From Serinicoccus kebangsaanensis (GTDB taxonomy: Bacteria; Actinomycetota; Actinomycetes; Actinomycetales; Dermatophilaceae): a stretch of DNA of 64,000 nucleotides. This document shows positions 24,080 through 32,106 of this stretch, piece by piece; position 1 is the stretch's first letter; every line of letters begins with the position of its first letter. A program made the position numbers and the translations under genes. The stretch spans positions 1 through 64,000 of the forward strand of contig NZ_VSLG01000017.1 in NCBI RefSeq assembly GCF_008919445.1. Reading direction: 5' to 3'. Under the pieces are notes generated by a model. That model was given only the letters and a program-made list of their open reading frames with translations, was not told the DNA's origin and ran no database searches.

Positions 24080-24092
24080 CGAGCGAGGAGGC

Positions 24093-24635
24093 TCAGGCCT
24101 GCCGTTCCCGCCAGCGTGCCTGCTTGTTGCGGTTGCCGCAGACCTCCATCGAGCACCACTGGCCGGTGCGGGAGCGGGACCGGTCGTAGAACGCCCATCG
24201 ACAGGTGTCGTCCCGGCAGGCCTTGAGGCGGGACCATGTGCCGTCGGCGAGGGCGTGGCCGACGATCGCCACCACCTTCCCCGCGAGTGCGCGCGCTCCG
24301 GCGCCACCGACCTCGAGGGCGATGCCCGCGTCGGTCAGCACCGGCCGGGCACGCGACCACAGGAGGACCTCGTCGAGGCTCTGCCGGGCGTGGGCGGGCA
24401 GTGGTGCGCGGTCGTGGTTGGCCAGCAGTCCGGCTCGCAACGCCTCGCGCAGCTCACGAAGCCGCGCCAGCTCGGCCTTCGACGCCGGCTCCGGTATGCC
24501 GAGACCGTCCGCCCACGCGGACCATGAGGCGGGGTCGGCCAGCTGGTCGACACCGTCCTCCAGGTCCAGGGTGTTGACGAAGGCGCGCACGAGCTCCAGC
24601 TCTCCGGGGGCGGTGGGGGCGTCGGTGGCGGGCAT
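24093..24635 (-). CDS. CGNR zinc-finger/ABATE-domain protein, putative regulator
   Basis: A 180-residue protein. It has an N-terminal ABATE domain (FVNTLDLEDGVDQLADPASW and on) and a C-terminal CGNR zinc finger with C140, C145, C161 and C166 (ACRDDTCRWAFYDRSRS and WCSMEVCGNRNKQARWR). The family is thought to be stress-linked transcription factors. It is divergent from an MFS exporter, and a 29-bp palindrome sits over the exporter's start region, consistent with direct control of that gene. The exact ligand is unknown. Confidence 0.85.
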   Translation of the reverse strand: MPATDAPTAPGELELVRAFVNTLDLEDGVDQLADPASWSAWADGLGIPEPASKAELARLRELREALRAGLLANHDRAPLPAHARQSLDEVLLWSRARPVLTDAGIALEVGGAGARALAGKVVAIVGHALADGTWSRLKACRDDTCRWAFYDRSRSRTGQWCSMEVCGNRNKQARWRERQA

Positions 24636-24692
24636 ACCCTCATCCTAACCGGCGAAACGCTGACGCCGGTTGCAGGCCCGGTGAGAGCAAGG

Positions 24693-24721
24693 ATAACCTT
24701 CGTCATCATGACAAAGGTTAT
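24693..24721. promoter_or_regulatory. 29-bp palindromic operator at the MFS exporter start
   Basis: The left half ATAACCTT-C-GTCAT and right half ATGAC-A-AAGGTTAT are mirror complements around a central C at 24707, apart from one mismatched pair (24701/24713). It lies in the CGNR-regulator/MFS divergent region and ends at the likely MFS start codon. Confidence 0.7.
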
Positions 24722-25973
24722 GAGCGCCTGGAGCAGCCGTGACTACCGCCGGGTGTGGGGTGCGAGCACCGCCGGCGCGGTGGGAGGCGAGATCGGTGAG
24801 CTGGCGCTTCCGGTGCTGGCCCTGGTGACCCTCGGGGCGAGCGCGCAGGAGCTGTCCTGGATGCGCACAGCGACCTTCCTCCCCTACCTGCTGCTCACGC
24901 TGTGGCTGGGGGTGGTCGTGGACAACCGGCGGCGTCGCCCGCTCATGATCGGCGCCGAGGTCGGACGCGCGGCCCTCCTGGTGGCGGTGGGCGCCCTGGC
25001 ACTCACCGGCCAGCTGAGCGTGCCCATCCTCGTGGCGGCGACCTTCGGGGTGGGCGCGCTGGCGGTGCTGCACATGCTGGCCGACTTCTCCTTCCTCCCC
25101 TACGTCGTCAGCCCCGGGCAGCTGCCCGACGCCAACGCCCGGATCACGGCGACCCAGTCGGCCGTCGGCATCGGCGGGTCCGGGCTGGGCGGTGCTCTCG
25201 TCCAGGCGGTGACGGCACCGGTCGCCGTGCTGGTCAACGCCTTCACCCACCTCGTCTCGGCGCTGCTGCTGCGCCGCGTGCGGGTCGAGGAGGCGGCGGT
25301 GGAACCAGCCGAAGCAGGCACGCTGGCGCAGGCGAAGGAGGGGCTCGTCACGATGCTCAGGCACAGGGTCGTGCGGGCGCTGGCCGCGGAGGCGACGGTG
25401 TGGAACCTCGGCAACGAGGTGTTCATGCTGGCCCTCACCGTCGCGGTCGTGGGCGGGCGCAGCGACGGTCCGCTGGTCCTCGGGCTGGTGCTGATGGCAG
25501 GAGGTGTCGGCGCCTTCGTCGGCGCCAGTCTGAGCGCGCGACTCACGGCCAGGGTTGGCTACGGCCGGTCCCTCGTCGGGGCGATGCTCCTCGGCAACAC
25601 TGCACCCCTGCTCGGGGTGGTGCTCAGCGGAAGCACGAGCCTGCGTTCGCTCATCGTGCTCGGGGTGGCCTTCCTGGCATCCGGTGTCGGCATCGGGGTG
25701 GCGAACTCGCAGGCCGTGACCGTGCGCCAGCTCGCGGTGCCGGAGCGCCTGCGTGGACGGGTGAACTCGGCCTACCGGCTGCTGTCGTGGGGTGCGCTGT
25801 CCGTGGGGGCGATGCTGGCCGGGGTGCTGGTCACGCTCTGGGGCCCGTGGGCGACGGCGGTGGTCGGGACCGCCCTCATGACGCTGGCGACGCTCCCCGT
25901 GGCGCTGTCCCCCGTGCGGCACATGCGGGATCTCGACGACGACCCGGAGCCGGCCGCCGCGCCCGCGGAATAG
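24720..25973 (+). CDS. MFS transporter (antibiotic/macrolide-efflux-like)
   Basis: A protein of about 417 residues with 12 hydrophobic segments. It has the MFS A-loop (VVVDNRRRRPLMIGAE) and the second-half equivalent SARLTARVGYGRSL, resembling the enterobactin/macrolide exporter group (DHA3-like). The start is taken as ATG 24720 (MSAWSSRDYRRVWG), directly after the palindromic operator; an in-frame ATG at 24708 lies within the palindrome. Divergent from the CGNR regulator, it is probably a repressor-controlled drug or metabolite exporter. Confidence 0.82.
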   Translation: MSAWSSRDYRRVWGASTAGAVGGEIGELALPVLALVTLGASAQELSWMRTATFLPYLLLTLWLGVVVDNRRRRPLMIGAEVGRAALLVAVGALALTGQLSVPILVAATFGVGALAVLHMLADFSFLPYVVSPGQLPDANARITATQSAVGIGGSGLGGALVQAVTAPVAVLVNAFTHLVSALLLRRVRVEEAAVEPAEAGTLAQAKEGLVTMLRHRVVRALAAEATVWNLGNEVFMLALTVAVVGGRSDGPLVLGLVLMAGGVGAFVGASLSARLTARVGYGRSLVGAMLLGNTAPLLGVVLSGSTSLRSLIVLGVAFLASGVGIGVANSQAVTVRQLAVPERLRGRVNSAYRLLSWGALSVGAMLAGVLVTLWGPWATAVVGTALMTLATLPVALSPVRHMRDLDDDPEPAAAPAE

Positions 25974-26038
25974 TCACCTGCTGCCGGCGTTGTCCCTGCC
26001 GTGCGGCACCCTGCACGTCCCGACCCGAGGAGGAGACC

Positions 26039-26962
26039 ATGCGCGCAGCGAGCTACGACACCTTCGGGGGAGCCGACGTCCTGACCGTCGGCGAGCGGCC
26101 CGACCCGCCGGTCGGCCCGGACACCGTCCTGATCCGCGCCCGCGCGACCAGCGTCAACCCGGTCGACTGGAAGATCCGCGAGGGCTACCTGCAGGGCGCC
26201 TACCCGCACCATCTGCCGATCATCCCCGGCTGGGACGTCGCGGGCGTGGTCGAGGCGGTCGGCCCGTCCGTGCGCACGGGACTGCAGGTCGGTGACGAGG
26301 TGTGGGGGTATGTCCGGCGCGACGACGTCTCGCACGGCACCGCCGCGGAGCTCGTCCCGGCGCCGGAGCGCACCGTCGCGCGCAAGCCGGCCGGGCTGTC
26401 CTTCGAGGAGGCGGCCGCCATCCCGCTCGCCGGGCTCACGGCATACCAGGCGCTGACCGAGGCGCTCCAGGTGCGTGAGGGGGAGCGGGTGCTCGTCCAC
26501 GCGGCGTCCGGGGGCGTCGGCCACCTCGCCGTGCAGATCGCGGCTGCGCTGGGTGCCGAGGTCATCGGCACCGCCTCGCCCACGCACCACGAGCTGGTCC
26601 GCAGCCTGGGCGCCACGCAGGTGATCGACCACCACGCCGGGCCGGTGAGCGAGCAGCTCGACGGCCGGGTCGACGCCGTGCTCGACCTGGTCGGGGGCGA
26701 CGCGCTCGCGGACGCGGCGGCGCAGGTCCAGGACCCGGCTCGCGTCGCCTCGGTGATCGACGCGGCGGCGGTGGCCGAGCTCGGCGGCAGGTATGTCTTC
26801 GTGCGGCCCGACCGCGAGCACCTCGACGCGCTCGCCGCCCTGGTGGGCCAGGGGTCTCTGCGGGTGAACCTCGCGTGCACCTTCGACCTGGCGGACATCG
26901 CCGAGGCGCACCGGCTCTCCGAGCAGGGCAGCCCCGGAGGCAAGATCGCCGTCACCATCTGA
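26039..26962 (+). CDS. NADP-dependent quinone oxidoreductase (zinc-free MDR family)
   Basis: A 307-residue medium-chain reductase. It has the N-terminal GroES-like domain (SVNPVDWKIREGYLQG, GWDVAGVVEAVG) and a Rossmann domain with the nucleotide loop HAASGGVGHLAVQIA. It lacks the catalytic and structural zinc cysteines, as in quinone reductases (QOR). It reduces quinones or enones with NADPH, usually as a detoxification enzyme. ATG 26039 follows a strong GAGGAGGAG site. It is monocistronic, after the MFS gene. Confidence 0.87.
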   Translation: MRAASYDTFGGADVLTVGERPDPPVGPDTVLIRARATSVNPVDWKIREGYLQGAYPHHLPIIPGWDVAGVVEAVGPSVRTGLQVGDEVWGYVRRDDVSHGTAAELVPAPERTVARKPAGLSFEEAAAIPLAGLTAYQALTEALQVREGERVLVHAASGGVGHLAVQIAAALGAEVIGTASPTHHELVRSLGATQVIDHHAGPVSEQLDGRVDAVLDLVGGDALADAAAQVQDPARVASVIDAAAVAELGGRYVFVRPDREHLDALAALVGQGSLRVNLACTFDLADIAEAHRLSEQGSPGGKIAVTI

Positions 26963-26998
26963 GGCGGACGGGAGCGACGGCCGGCGGCGGCGGTCGGC

Positions 26999-28195
26999 TC
27001 AGCCGATCCAGTGCTGCTCCGGCAGCGCGTGCGACAGGAAGTGGCTCATCGCCTGGGTGTAGGCATAGGCACCGGCCTGCCCGAACACCACGACGTCACC
27101 CGGTCGCAGGTCGGTCGGCAGGTCCCCGCTCCCGACGCGGTCCAGCGAGGTGCAGAGCGGCCCGGCCAGGGTGGCCGCTGACGTCTCACCGCCCAGCACG
27201 CCCTCGCCCGGCCGCACGGCGAGCGTCGGGAAGGACTGCCCCGTGAGCAGCGGCCTGAGCAGGTGGTTGATCCCGCCCTCCAGCATGACGAAGCGCTCGC
27301 CCCGGGAGGTCTTCGTGCGCACCACCCGCGCGGCATACACCCCGGTGGGGCCGGAGAGCCACCGTCCGGGCTCGAGGATCAGCTCCCCGGTAAACCAGTC
27401 GTGCTCGGTCAGGATCCGACCCAGACCGGCACTCACGGCACGGATGTCGAGCGTGGCCTCGCTCAGGGCATACCGGATGCCGAGGCCGCCGCCGAGGTCG
27501 ATGAGGTCCAGCTCGCGCCCCACGAGCTCCTGCAAGCGCCGCCCGATCCGCAGCGCGGTCCGGTGGTTGCCGAGCAGCCGGCCGGCGTCCAGCTCGTTGC
27601 TGGCGGAGAAGACCTGCAGGCCCCGGATCTCGACCCGGTCGTAGTGCGCCGCCTCGGCCACGAAGTCCTCCATCACCTCCTCGTCGACACCGAAGGCGCT
27701 CGGGCCAGCACCACCGATGATGGTCGCCACTTCCGACACACCCCCGGCGGGATTGATCCTCACGTTGACCGGTAGCGGGCGGTCGCCGGTGTGCAGCCGG
27801 TGCAGCCGCGCCACGTCCTCGATCCCGTCCACCTGCACCCGTGCCCCGGCGAAGAGCGCCGCCTGGAGGTCGCGCTCGGTCTTGGCAGGTCCGGCGAAGA
27901 CCATGCCGGGCCCGGTCGCCCCGGCCGCGAGCGCCGTCGAGACCTCGCCCGCACTGGCGCAGTCGAACCACGCGCCCTGCGCCGCGAAGGCCTCCAGCAG
28001 CGGGAGGCCGGGGTTGGACTTCACGGCATAGGCCAGACGCACCCGGGGCGGCAGGACCGCGCGCAGCCGGGTGAAGCGCTCGCGCGCGGTGGCCAGGTCG
28101 TAGGCGAAGAAGGGCGAGGTGTGCGTGCTCGCGAGATGGTCGAGCCCGGCCTCGTCGAAGGCAAACAGGTCGGTCGTGGCAGCGGTCAAGATCAT
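26999..28195 (-). CDS. PLP-dependent diaminopimelate-decarboxylase-like enzyme (LysA/TabA-like)
   Basis: A 398-residue fold-type III PLP decarboxylase. The PLP lysine is in YAVKSNPGLPLLE. IDLGGGLGIRY and LILEPGRWLSGP are the phosphate and EPGR motifs, and GPLCTSLDR carries the family's catalytic cysteine. It is shorter than typical actinobacterial LysA (about 450 residues or more, from memory) and resembles the carrier-protein or secondary-metabolism branch. It is the last gene of a five-gene dap-like operon, with an ATGA overlap with the aminotransferase. It could make lysine from DAP or decarboxylate a DAP-like intermediate of another product. Confidence 0.78.
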   Translation of the reverse strand: MILTAATTDLFAFDEAGLDHLASTHTSPFFAYDLATARERFTRLRAVLPPRVRLAYAVKSNPGLPLLEAFAAQGAWFDCASAGEVSTALAAGATGPGMVFAGPAKTERDLQAALFAGARVQVDGIEDVARLHRLHTGDRPLPVNVRINPAGGVSEVATIIGGAGPSAFGVDEEVMEDFVAEAAHYDRVEIRGLQVFSASNELDAGRLLGNHRTALRIGRRLQELVGRELDLIDLGGGLGIRYALSEATLDIRAVSAGLGRILTEHDWFTGELILEPGRWLSGPTGVYAARVVRTKTSRGERFVMLEGGINHLLRPLLTGQSFPTLAVRPGEGVLGGETSAATLAGPLCTSLDRVGSGDLPTDLRPGDVVVFGQAGAYAYTQAMSHFLSHALPEQHWIG

Positions 28196-29400
28196 CCCTT
28201 CCACCAGGGCGCGAGGCGCCGCAGTCCTTCCTCCAGATCATCCACCGGTCCACCGAGGCTGACGCGGAGGAAGCCGGCGCCGCGCGCTCCGAAGGCCGTG
28301 CCGGGGATGGTGGTCACCCCGCCCTCGTCCCGCAGCCGGAGCGCGAAGGCCTCGGTGTCGGCCGGGTCCACGTCGTCCGTGAGCGGCAGCCACAGGTAGA
28401 AGCCCGCCCGCTGCCCCGAATTCAACGGTGGTTCTATCTGCCATGGCGACGTTTCCGATGGTCGAATTCCGGGTGAGCGCAGGTGGGGCCCCACGAGATG
28501 CGGCGCGACGAGATCGACGCACTCCCAGCGCGCGCGGACCTCCTCCCGCGCCGCCGGCAGCACCTCGTCCGCCCGCTCGAGCAGGGCGAGCGCCGCCCGC
28601 TGCGAGAGCCGGGAGGGGGCGGTCGTCATGGCGTTGTGCACCAACCGGGCCGGCGCCAGCACGTCGGCGTCACCGGAGGCCCAGCCGATCCGCAGGCCGG
28701 GCGCGGCGAAGGCCTTGCTCATCGAGCCGAAGACGACCCCCTGCCCGGTCACGTCACGCAGCGACGCGGGGCGCTCGTCGACCCAGAGCTCGGCATACAC
28801 CTCGTCGCTGACCACCAGGACGTCGCGATCGGCGCACGCCCGGGCGACCCGGTCGAGCGCGGCCTCGGACGCGAGGCCACCGGTCGGGTTCGCGGGGTGG
28901 TTGAGCACCACCAGCGAGGTATGCCCGTGCTCGCCGAGCACGTCGGTCAGCGCGTCCGCGTCCAGGTCGCCGCCCGGTCCGAGCGGGTAGCCGACCGGCG
29001 TCGCCCCGCAGAGCCGGGCGAGCGTCGCGTAGGCGACGAAGCCCGGATCGGGGACCAGCACCACTGAGCCGACCTCGACGTAGGACTGGAAGAGGGCGAA
29101 GAGCGCGGCCTGGCTGCCGGCGGTGACCATGACCTGTGCCAGGTCGTCGGTGCCCGCGAAGGACGCGACGGCTCGCACCAGGGCCGGGTCCGAGGTGTTC
29201 GGCCCGTAGGAGAGGTCGTCGACGGCCTGTCCGGTCACGGTGGAGAGGTCGCCGACGGCCTGTCCGGTCGGGGTGGAGGAGTCCCCGAGGGCCTGTCCGG
29301 TCGGAAGGGACCAGCCGGGCTCGCCGAGGCCGAGGTTGATCGCGTCAGCCGGGGCGCCGAGCGACATGCGTCGGATGGGTGACAGGCTCTCGCCCGCCAC
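28192..29400 (-). CDS. Class I/II PLP aminotransferase with two in-frame insertions
   Basis: A 402-residue fold-type I aminotransferase. It has INLGLGEPGW near the N-terminus, a LNHPANPTGG loop, LVVSDEVYAELW, the PLP lysine in FGSMSKAFAAPGLRIGW and a C-terminal GFLRVSLGG. By position it would be the N-succinyl-DAP aminotransferase step (DapC-like). Two oddities: residues about 34-65 are a threefold tandem repeat of a GQA-x2-D-x-S unit, and residues about 308-328 are encoded by a REP-like element inserted in frame before GFYLWLPL. Start GTG 29400 is 14 bases after dapD; ATG 29367 is an alternative. Whether the protein still works is unknown. Confidence 0.78.
   Translation of the reverse strand: MAGESLSPIRRMSLGAPADAINLGLGEPGWSLPTGQALGDSSTPTGQAVGDLSTVTGQAVDDLSYGPNTSDPALVRAVASFAGTDDLAQVMVTAGSQAALFALFQSYVEVGSVVLVPDPGFVAYATLARLCGATPVGYPLGPGGDLDADALTDVLGEHGHTSLVVLNHPANPTGGLASEAALDRVARACADRDVLVVSDEVYAELWVDERPASLRDVTGQGVVFGSMSKAFAAPGLRIGWASGDADVLAPARLVHNAMTTAPSRLSQRAALALLERADEVLPAAREEVRARWECVDLVAPHLVGPHLRSPGIRPSETSPWQIEPPLNSGQRAGFYLWLPLTDDVDPADTEAFALRLRDEGGVTTIPGTAFGARGAGFLRVSLGGPVDDLEEGLRRLAPWWKG
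28415..28471 (-). repeat. REP-like palindromic element inserted in frame in the aminotransferase gene
   Basis: A diverged third copy of the element at 17299-17415. It shares GCCATGGCGACG, the GGTCGAATTC end and the opposite CCCGAATTC end, in inverted orientation relative to those copies. It adds about 20 codons without a stop. Confidence 0.65.
29221..29312 (-). repeat. 33-bp tandem repeat inside the aminotransferase gene
   Basis: Two full copies at 29221-29253 and 29254-29286 and a partial third from 29287, all sharing GGCCTGTCCGGTC. Each codes for 11 residues (TGQAVGDLSTV-like), so copy number changes keep the frame. Confidence 0.85.
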
Positions 29401-29414
29401 CCGCGCGGCCGGCC

Positions 29415-30218
29415 TCACCGCAGCGACTCCTCGAGCGCCGTCGCGGCGTCGGTGGAGGCGTCGCGGTACTTGACGATGACGGGGGCGTAGAGCGAGAGCC
29501 CCAGCACGTCGGCGTAGTCCCCCCGCGCCGGGCGGGAGCCGGGCACGACGACCGCGTTCTCCGGCACCTCGCCGCGCACCTCCTCCTGCTGGACCAGGTC
29601 GTAGATCGTGGTCCCCGAGGTGAGGGTGACCCCGGGGGCGAGCACGGCACCACGCCGCACCACGACACCCTCGTAGAGCCCGCACTGCGCGCCGACGAAG
29701 ACGTCGTCCTCCACCACGACGGGCCGCGCACCGATCGGCTCGAGCACGCCGCCCAGCTGCACCGCGGTGGACAGGTGGACGCGCTCGCCCACCTGGGCGC
29801 AGGACCCGACGAGGACGTGGCTGTCGATCATCGAGCCGGCGCCGACATACCCCCCGATGTTGACGTAGCTCGGCGGCATGACGACCACGCCCGGGGCCAG
29901 GTGCGCGCCCCGGCGCACGGAGGTCCCGCCCGGCACGAGGCGTATGCCGTCTCCCGCCCTGATCCGGCGCGCCGGGACGAGCGACTTGTCGACCGCGCCG
30001 CCGGGCCAGTCCAGCTCGACGGTCTCGCTCAGCCGGAAGGCCGCGAGGATCCCGCGCTTGACCCACCCGTGCACGGCCCACCGGCCGGCCTCGTCGCGGG
30101 TCGCGGCCCGGACGGCGCCGGACTCGAGCGCCTCCAGCAGCTCCGCGACCTGCTCAGGTGTCGGGGTGCTCTCCTCGGCGAAGACCTCCTGCAGACCCAC
30201 CGTCGCCGCGCTGCTCAC
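29415..30218 (-). CDS. dapD: Tetrahydrodipicolinate N-succinyltransferase (DapD), proteobacterial-type
   Basis: A 267-residue left-handed beta-helix acyltransferase. MPPSYVNIGGYVGAGSMIDS, VGSCAQVGERVHLSTAVQLGG, VVVEDDVFVGAQCGLYEG and GEVPENAVVVPGS parallel the E. coli DapD core. It is clearly shorter than the actinobacterial DapD type (about 315 residues or more, e.g. Mycobacterium, from memory), so this is an unusual type for the phylum. It succinylates (or acetylates) tetrahydrodipicolinate for DAP synthesis. GTG 30218 overlaps the dapA stop (GTGA). In tabtoxin clusters TabB is the homologue, so a non-lysine role is conceivable. Confidence 0.82.
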   Translation of the reverse strand: MSSAATVGLQEVFAEESTPTPEQVAELLEALESGAVRAATRDEAGRWAVHGWVKRGILAAFRLSETVELDWPGGAVDKSLVPARRIRAGDGIRLVPGGTSVRRGAHLAPGVVVMPPSYVNIGGYVGAGSMIDSHVLVGSCAQVGERVHLSTAVQLGGVLEPIGARPVVVEDDVFVGAQCGLYEGVVVRRGAVLAPGVTLTSGTTIYDLVQQEEVRGEVPENAVVVPGSRPARGDYADVLGLSLYAPVIVKYRDASTDAATALEESLR

Positions 30219-31243
30219 GAGGCGAGTGCCGCCGCGTCGTGGGGAACGGTGACCTGCACCGGCAGCAGCCCGGGACGGGCCTCGCCGCCGTCCTGCCGCC
30301 GCGCGGCGTGCAGGTCCGCGAGCGCGGTCTGCACCCGCGTCCACGTGTCCGGCTCGGCGGGGGAGAGCGGCAGGCGGACGTTCGCGGTCGCGAGCCCGAG
30401 ACAGGCGAGCGCCGCCTTGACCGGCACCGGGTTGGTCTCGACGAACATCGCGTCCATCAGCGGCGCCAGCAGCGCGGCAGCGTCCTGGGCCGCGGTGAGG
30501 TCGCTGCCCAGGGCGGCGTGCACGAGGCGACGGGTCTCCACCGGGGCGACGTTGGCGCAGACCGACACCAGGCCGTGGGCACCCACCGCGATGCCGGCGA
30601 GCGCGAGGTCGTCGTCCCCGGCCAGCACGGCCCGGCCGGCGGGCGCGTCCTGGCACATGCGGCCGACCTGGCGCAGGTCGCCCGAGCTCTCCTTCACCGC
30701 GACGACCTGCTCGACCTGCCAGATCTGCCGCATCGCGTCGGGGGTGATGTTGCAGCCGGTGCGTCCGGGCACGTTGTAGGCGATGATCGGGAGCTCGGGG
30801 GCGGCCGCGGCGACCGCGCGGTAGTGCGCGACCAGACCGCTGACCTGCGGCTTGTTGTAGAAGGGGGTGACGACGAGCAGGGCGTCAGCACCCGCCGCCG
30901 CGGCCTGCGCGGCCAGCTCGCAGGTGCGCTCGGTGTCGTTGTGACCGACGCCCACGACGACCGGGACGGTCCGCTCCTGCCGGCCGGCCAGGTCCACGGC
31001 CTGGCGGACCAGGGCGTGCCGCTCGACGTCCGAGACGGTGGCGGCCTCGCCGGTGGAGCCGAGCACGACCAGCCAGTCGACGCCGTGGCCGTCGGCCAGG
31101 ACGTGCTCGACCAGTCGTCCGAAGGCCGCGTGGTCGACCGCTGGCTTTCGCGCCCCGCCCACGGCGTCGGCCCCGGTGGTGAACGGCGTCGCGAGCGCGA
31201 CGCCGAGACCGGTGAACGGTGCTGCGGTGAGGCTGGTGCTCAT
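30215..31243 (-). CDS. dapA: 4-Hydroxy-tetrahydrodipicolinate synthase
   Basis: A 342-residue TIM-barrel aldolase of the DHDPS family. It has GSTGEAAT, the tyrosine loop PIIAYNVPGRTGCNI and the Schiff-base lysine in VVAVKESSGD. It condenses pyruvate with aspartate semialdehyde. ATG 31243 overlaps the dapB stop (ATGA). A typical DapA is about 290-300 residues, so this one is slightly long at both ends. It is the second gene of the dap-like operon. Confidence 0.88.
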   Translation of the reverse strand: MSTSLTAAPFTGLGVALATPFTTGADAVGGARKPAVDHAAFGRLVEHVLADGHGVDWLVVLGSTGEAATVSDVERHALVRQAVDLAGRQERTVPVVVGVGHNDTERTCELAAQAAAAGADALLVVTPFYNKPQVSGLVAHYRAVAAAAPELPIIAYNVPGRTGCNITPDAMRQIWQVEQVVAVKESSGDLRQVGRMCQDAPAGRAVLAGDDDLALAGIAVGAHGLVSVCANVAPVETRRLVHAALGSDLTAAQDAAALLAPLMDAMFVETNPVPVKAALACLGLATANVRLPLSPAEPDTWTRVQTALADLHAARRQDGGEARPGLLPVQVTVPHDAAALAS

Positions 31244-31941
31244 GCTGTCTCCTTCAGGTGGTCCTCGGCGAGGTCGTCGAGGGTGAACAGGCCCGGTGCG
31301 GGCCGGGTGGTGAGCCAGGTGGCCGCGGTGAGGGCACCGGCGGCGAAGAGGTCGCGGTCGTGGGCGGTGTGCCGCAGGGTGATCGTCTCGGTGGCCGTGG
31401 CGAGGGTGACCTCGTGGTCGCCGACGACCTCCCCGAGACGCAGGCTGGTGGTCTGCACGTCCTCGGTCCCGGTGCCGGCGCCACGCGCCAGCGCCTCGCG
31501 CAGCACGACCGCGGTCCCGCTGGGCGCGTCCACCTTGTGCCGGTGGTGGGTCTCGGTGACCGCGAGGTCGACGGGTATGCCCTCCGCGCGGCTTGCGGCG
31601 GCATACTCCCCGAGGAGCCTGCTCACCCGGCGCGCGAGGGCGACACCGAGGGAGAAGTTGGGGGCCACGAGCACCCGGATGCCCAGGTCGCGCTCCACCG
31701 TCGCGGGGTCCCATCCGGTGGCCCCGATGACGAGGTCGGTGCCCGTCCGGGCGGCCCAGTCGACGTGCTCCGCGACGGCGGACCCGGTGCTCACGTCGAG
31801 GGCGACGTCCACCGGGCTCAGGTCGAGGCGGTCCCTGCTGCCGACCGCCCAGCGCACCTCGACGTCCTCGCGGCCGTCGGCGACGCGCCGGATCGCCGAC
31901 CCGAGGCGTCCGGTCCCGAAGAGTCCGATGGTGAGGGGCAC
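31240..31941 (-). CDS. dapB: 4-Hydroxy-tetrahydrodipicolinate reductase
   Basis: A 233-residue DapB. The Rossmann nucleotide loop is IGLFGTGRLGSAIRR, the catalytic segment is TETHHRHKVDAPSGTA, and the pattern ATGW-x-P precedes the FSLGV region. It reduces HTPA to tetrahydrodipicolinate with NAD(P)H. GTG 31941 is the likely start; a good promoter (TTGCAC, 18-base spacer, CATACT) places transcription initiation at or beside it, so translation is probably leaderless. It is the first gene of the operon that runs to 26999. Confidence 0.87.
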   Translation of the reverse strand: MPLTIGLFGTGRLGSAIRRVADGREDVEVRWAVGSRDRLDLSPVDVALDVSTGSAVAEHVDWAARTGTDLVIGATGWDPATVERDLGIRVLVAPNFSLGVALARRVSRLLGEYAAASRAEGIPVDLAVTETHHRHKVDAPSGTAVVLREALARGAGTGTEDVQTTSLRLGEVVGDHEVTLATATETITLRHTAHDRDLFAAGALTAATWLTTRPAPGLFTLDDLAEDHLKETA

Positions 31942-31947
31942 CAGAGG

Positions 31948-31977
31948 AGTATGTCCAGGCTCCGGGGGCACGTGCAA
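31948..31977 (-). promoter_or_regulatory. Promoter of the dap-like operon
   Basis: On the minus strand, -35 TTGCAC (31972-31977), an 18-base spacer and -10 CATACT (31948-31953). The predicted start of transcription is at or next to the dapB GTG, giving a leaderless message. Confidence 0.6.
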
Positions 31978-32106
31978 GGCACGTTTTCGCAGGTCAGGGC
32001 GCCTTTCCTGGCAAGTGGGCCATTCGCCGGACGATGTCCTGCATGGCCCCGGCAGGGCTCGCCGTCCTCCCGCCGGACCCGACAAAGTTGGTATGCCACT
32101 CGTCCC

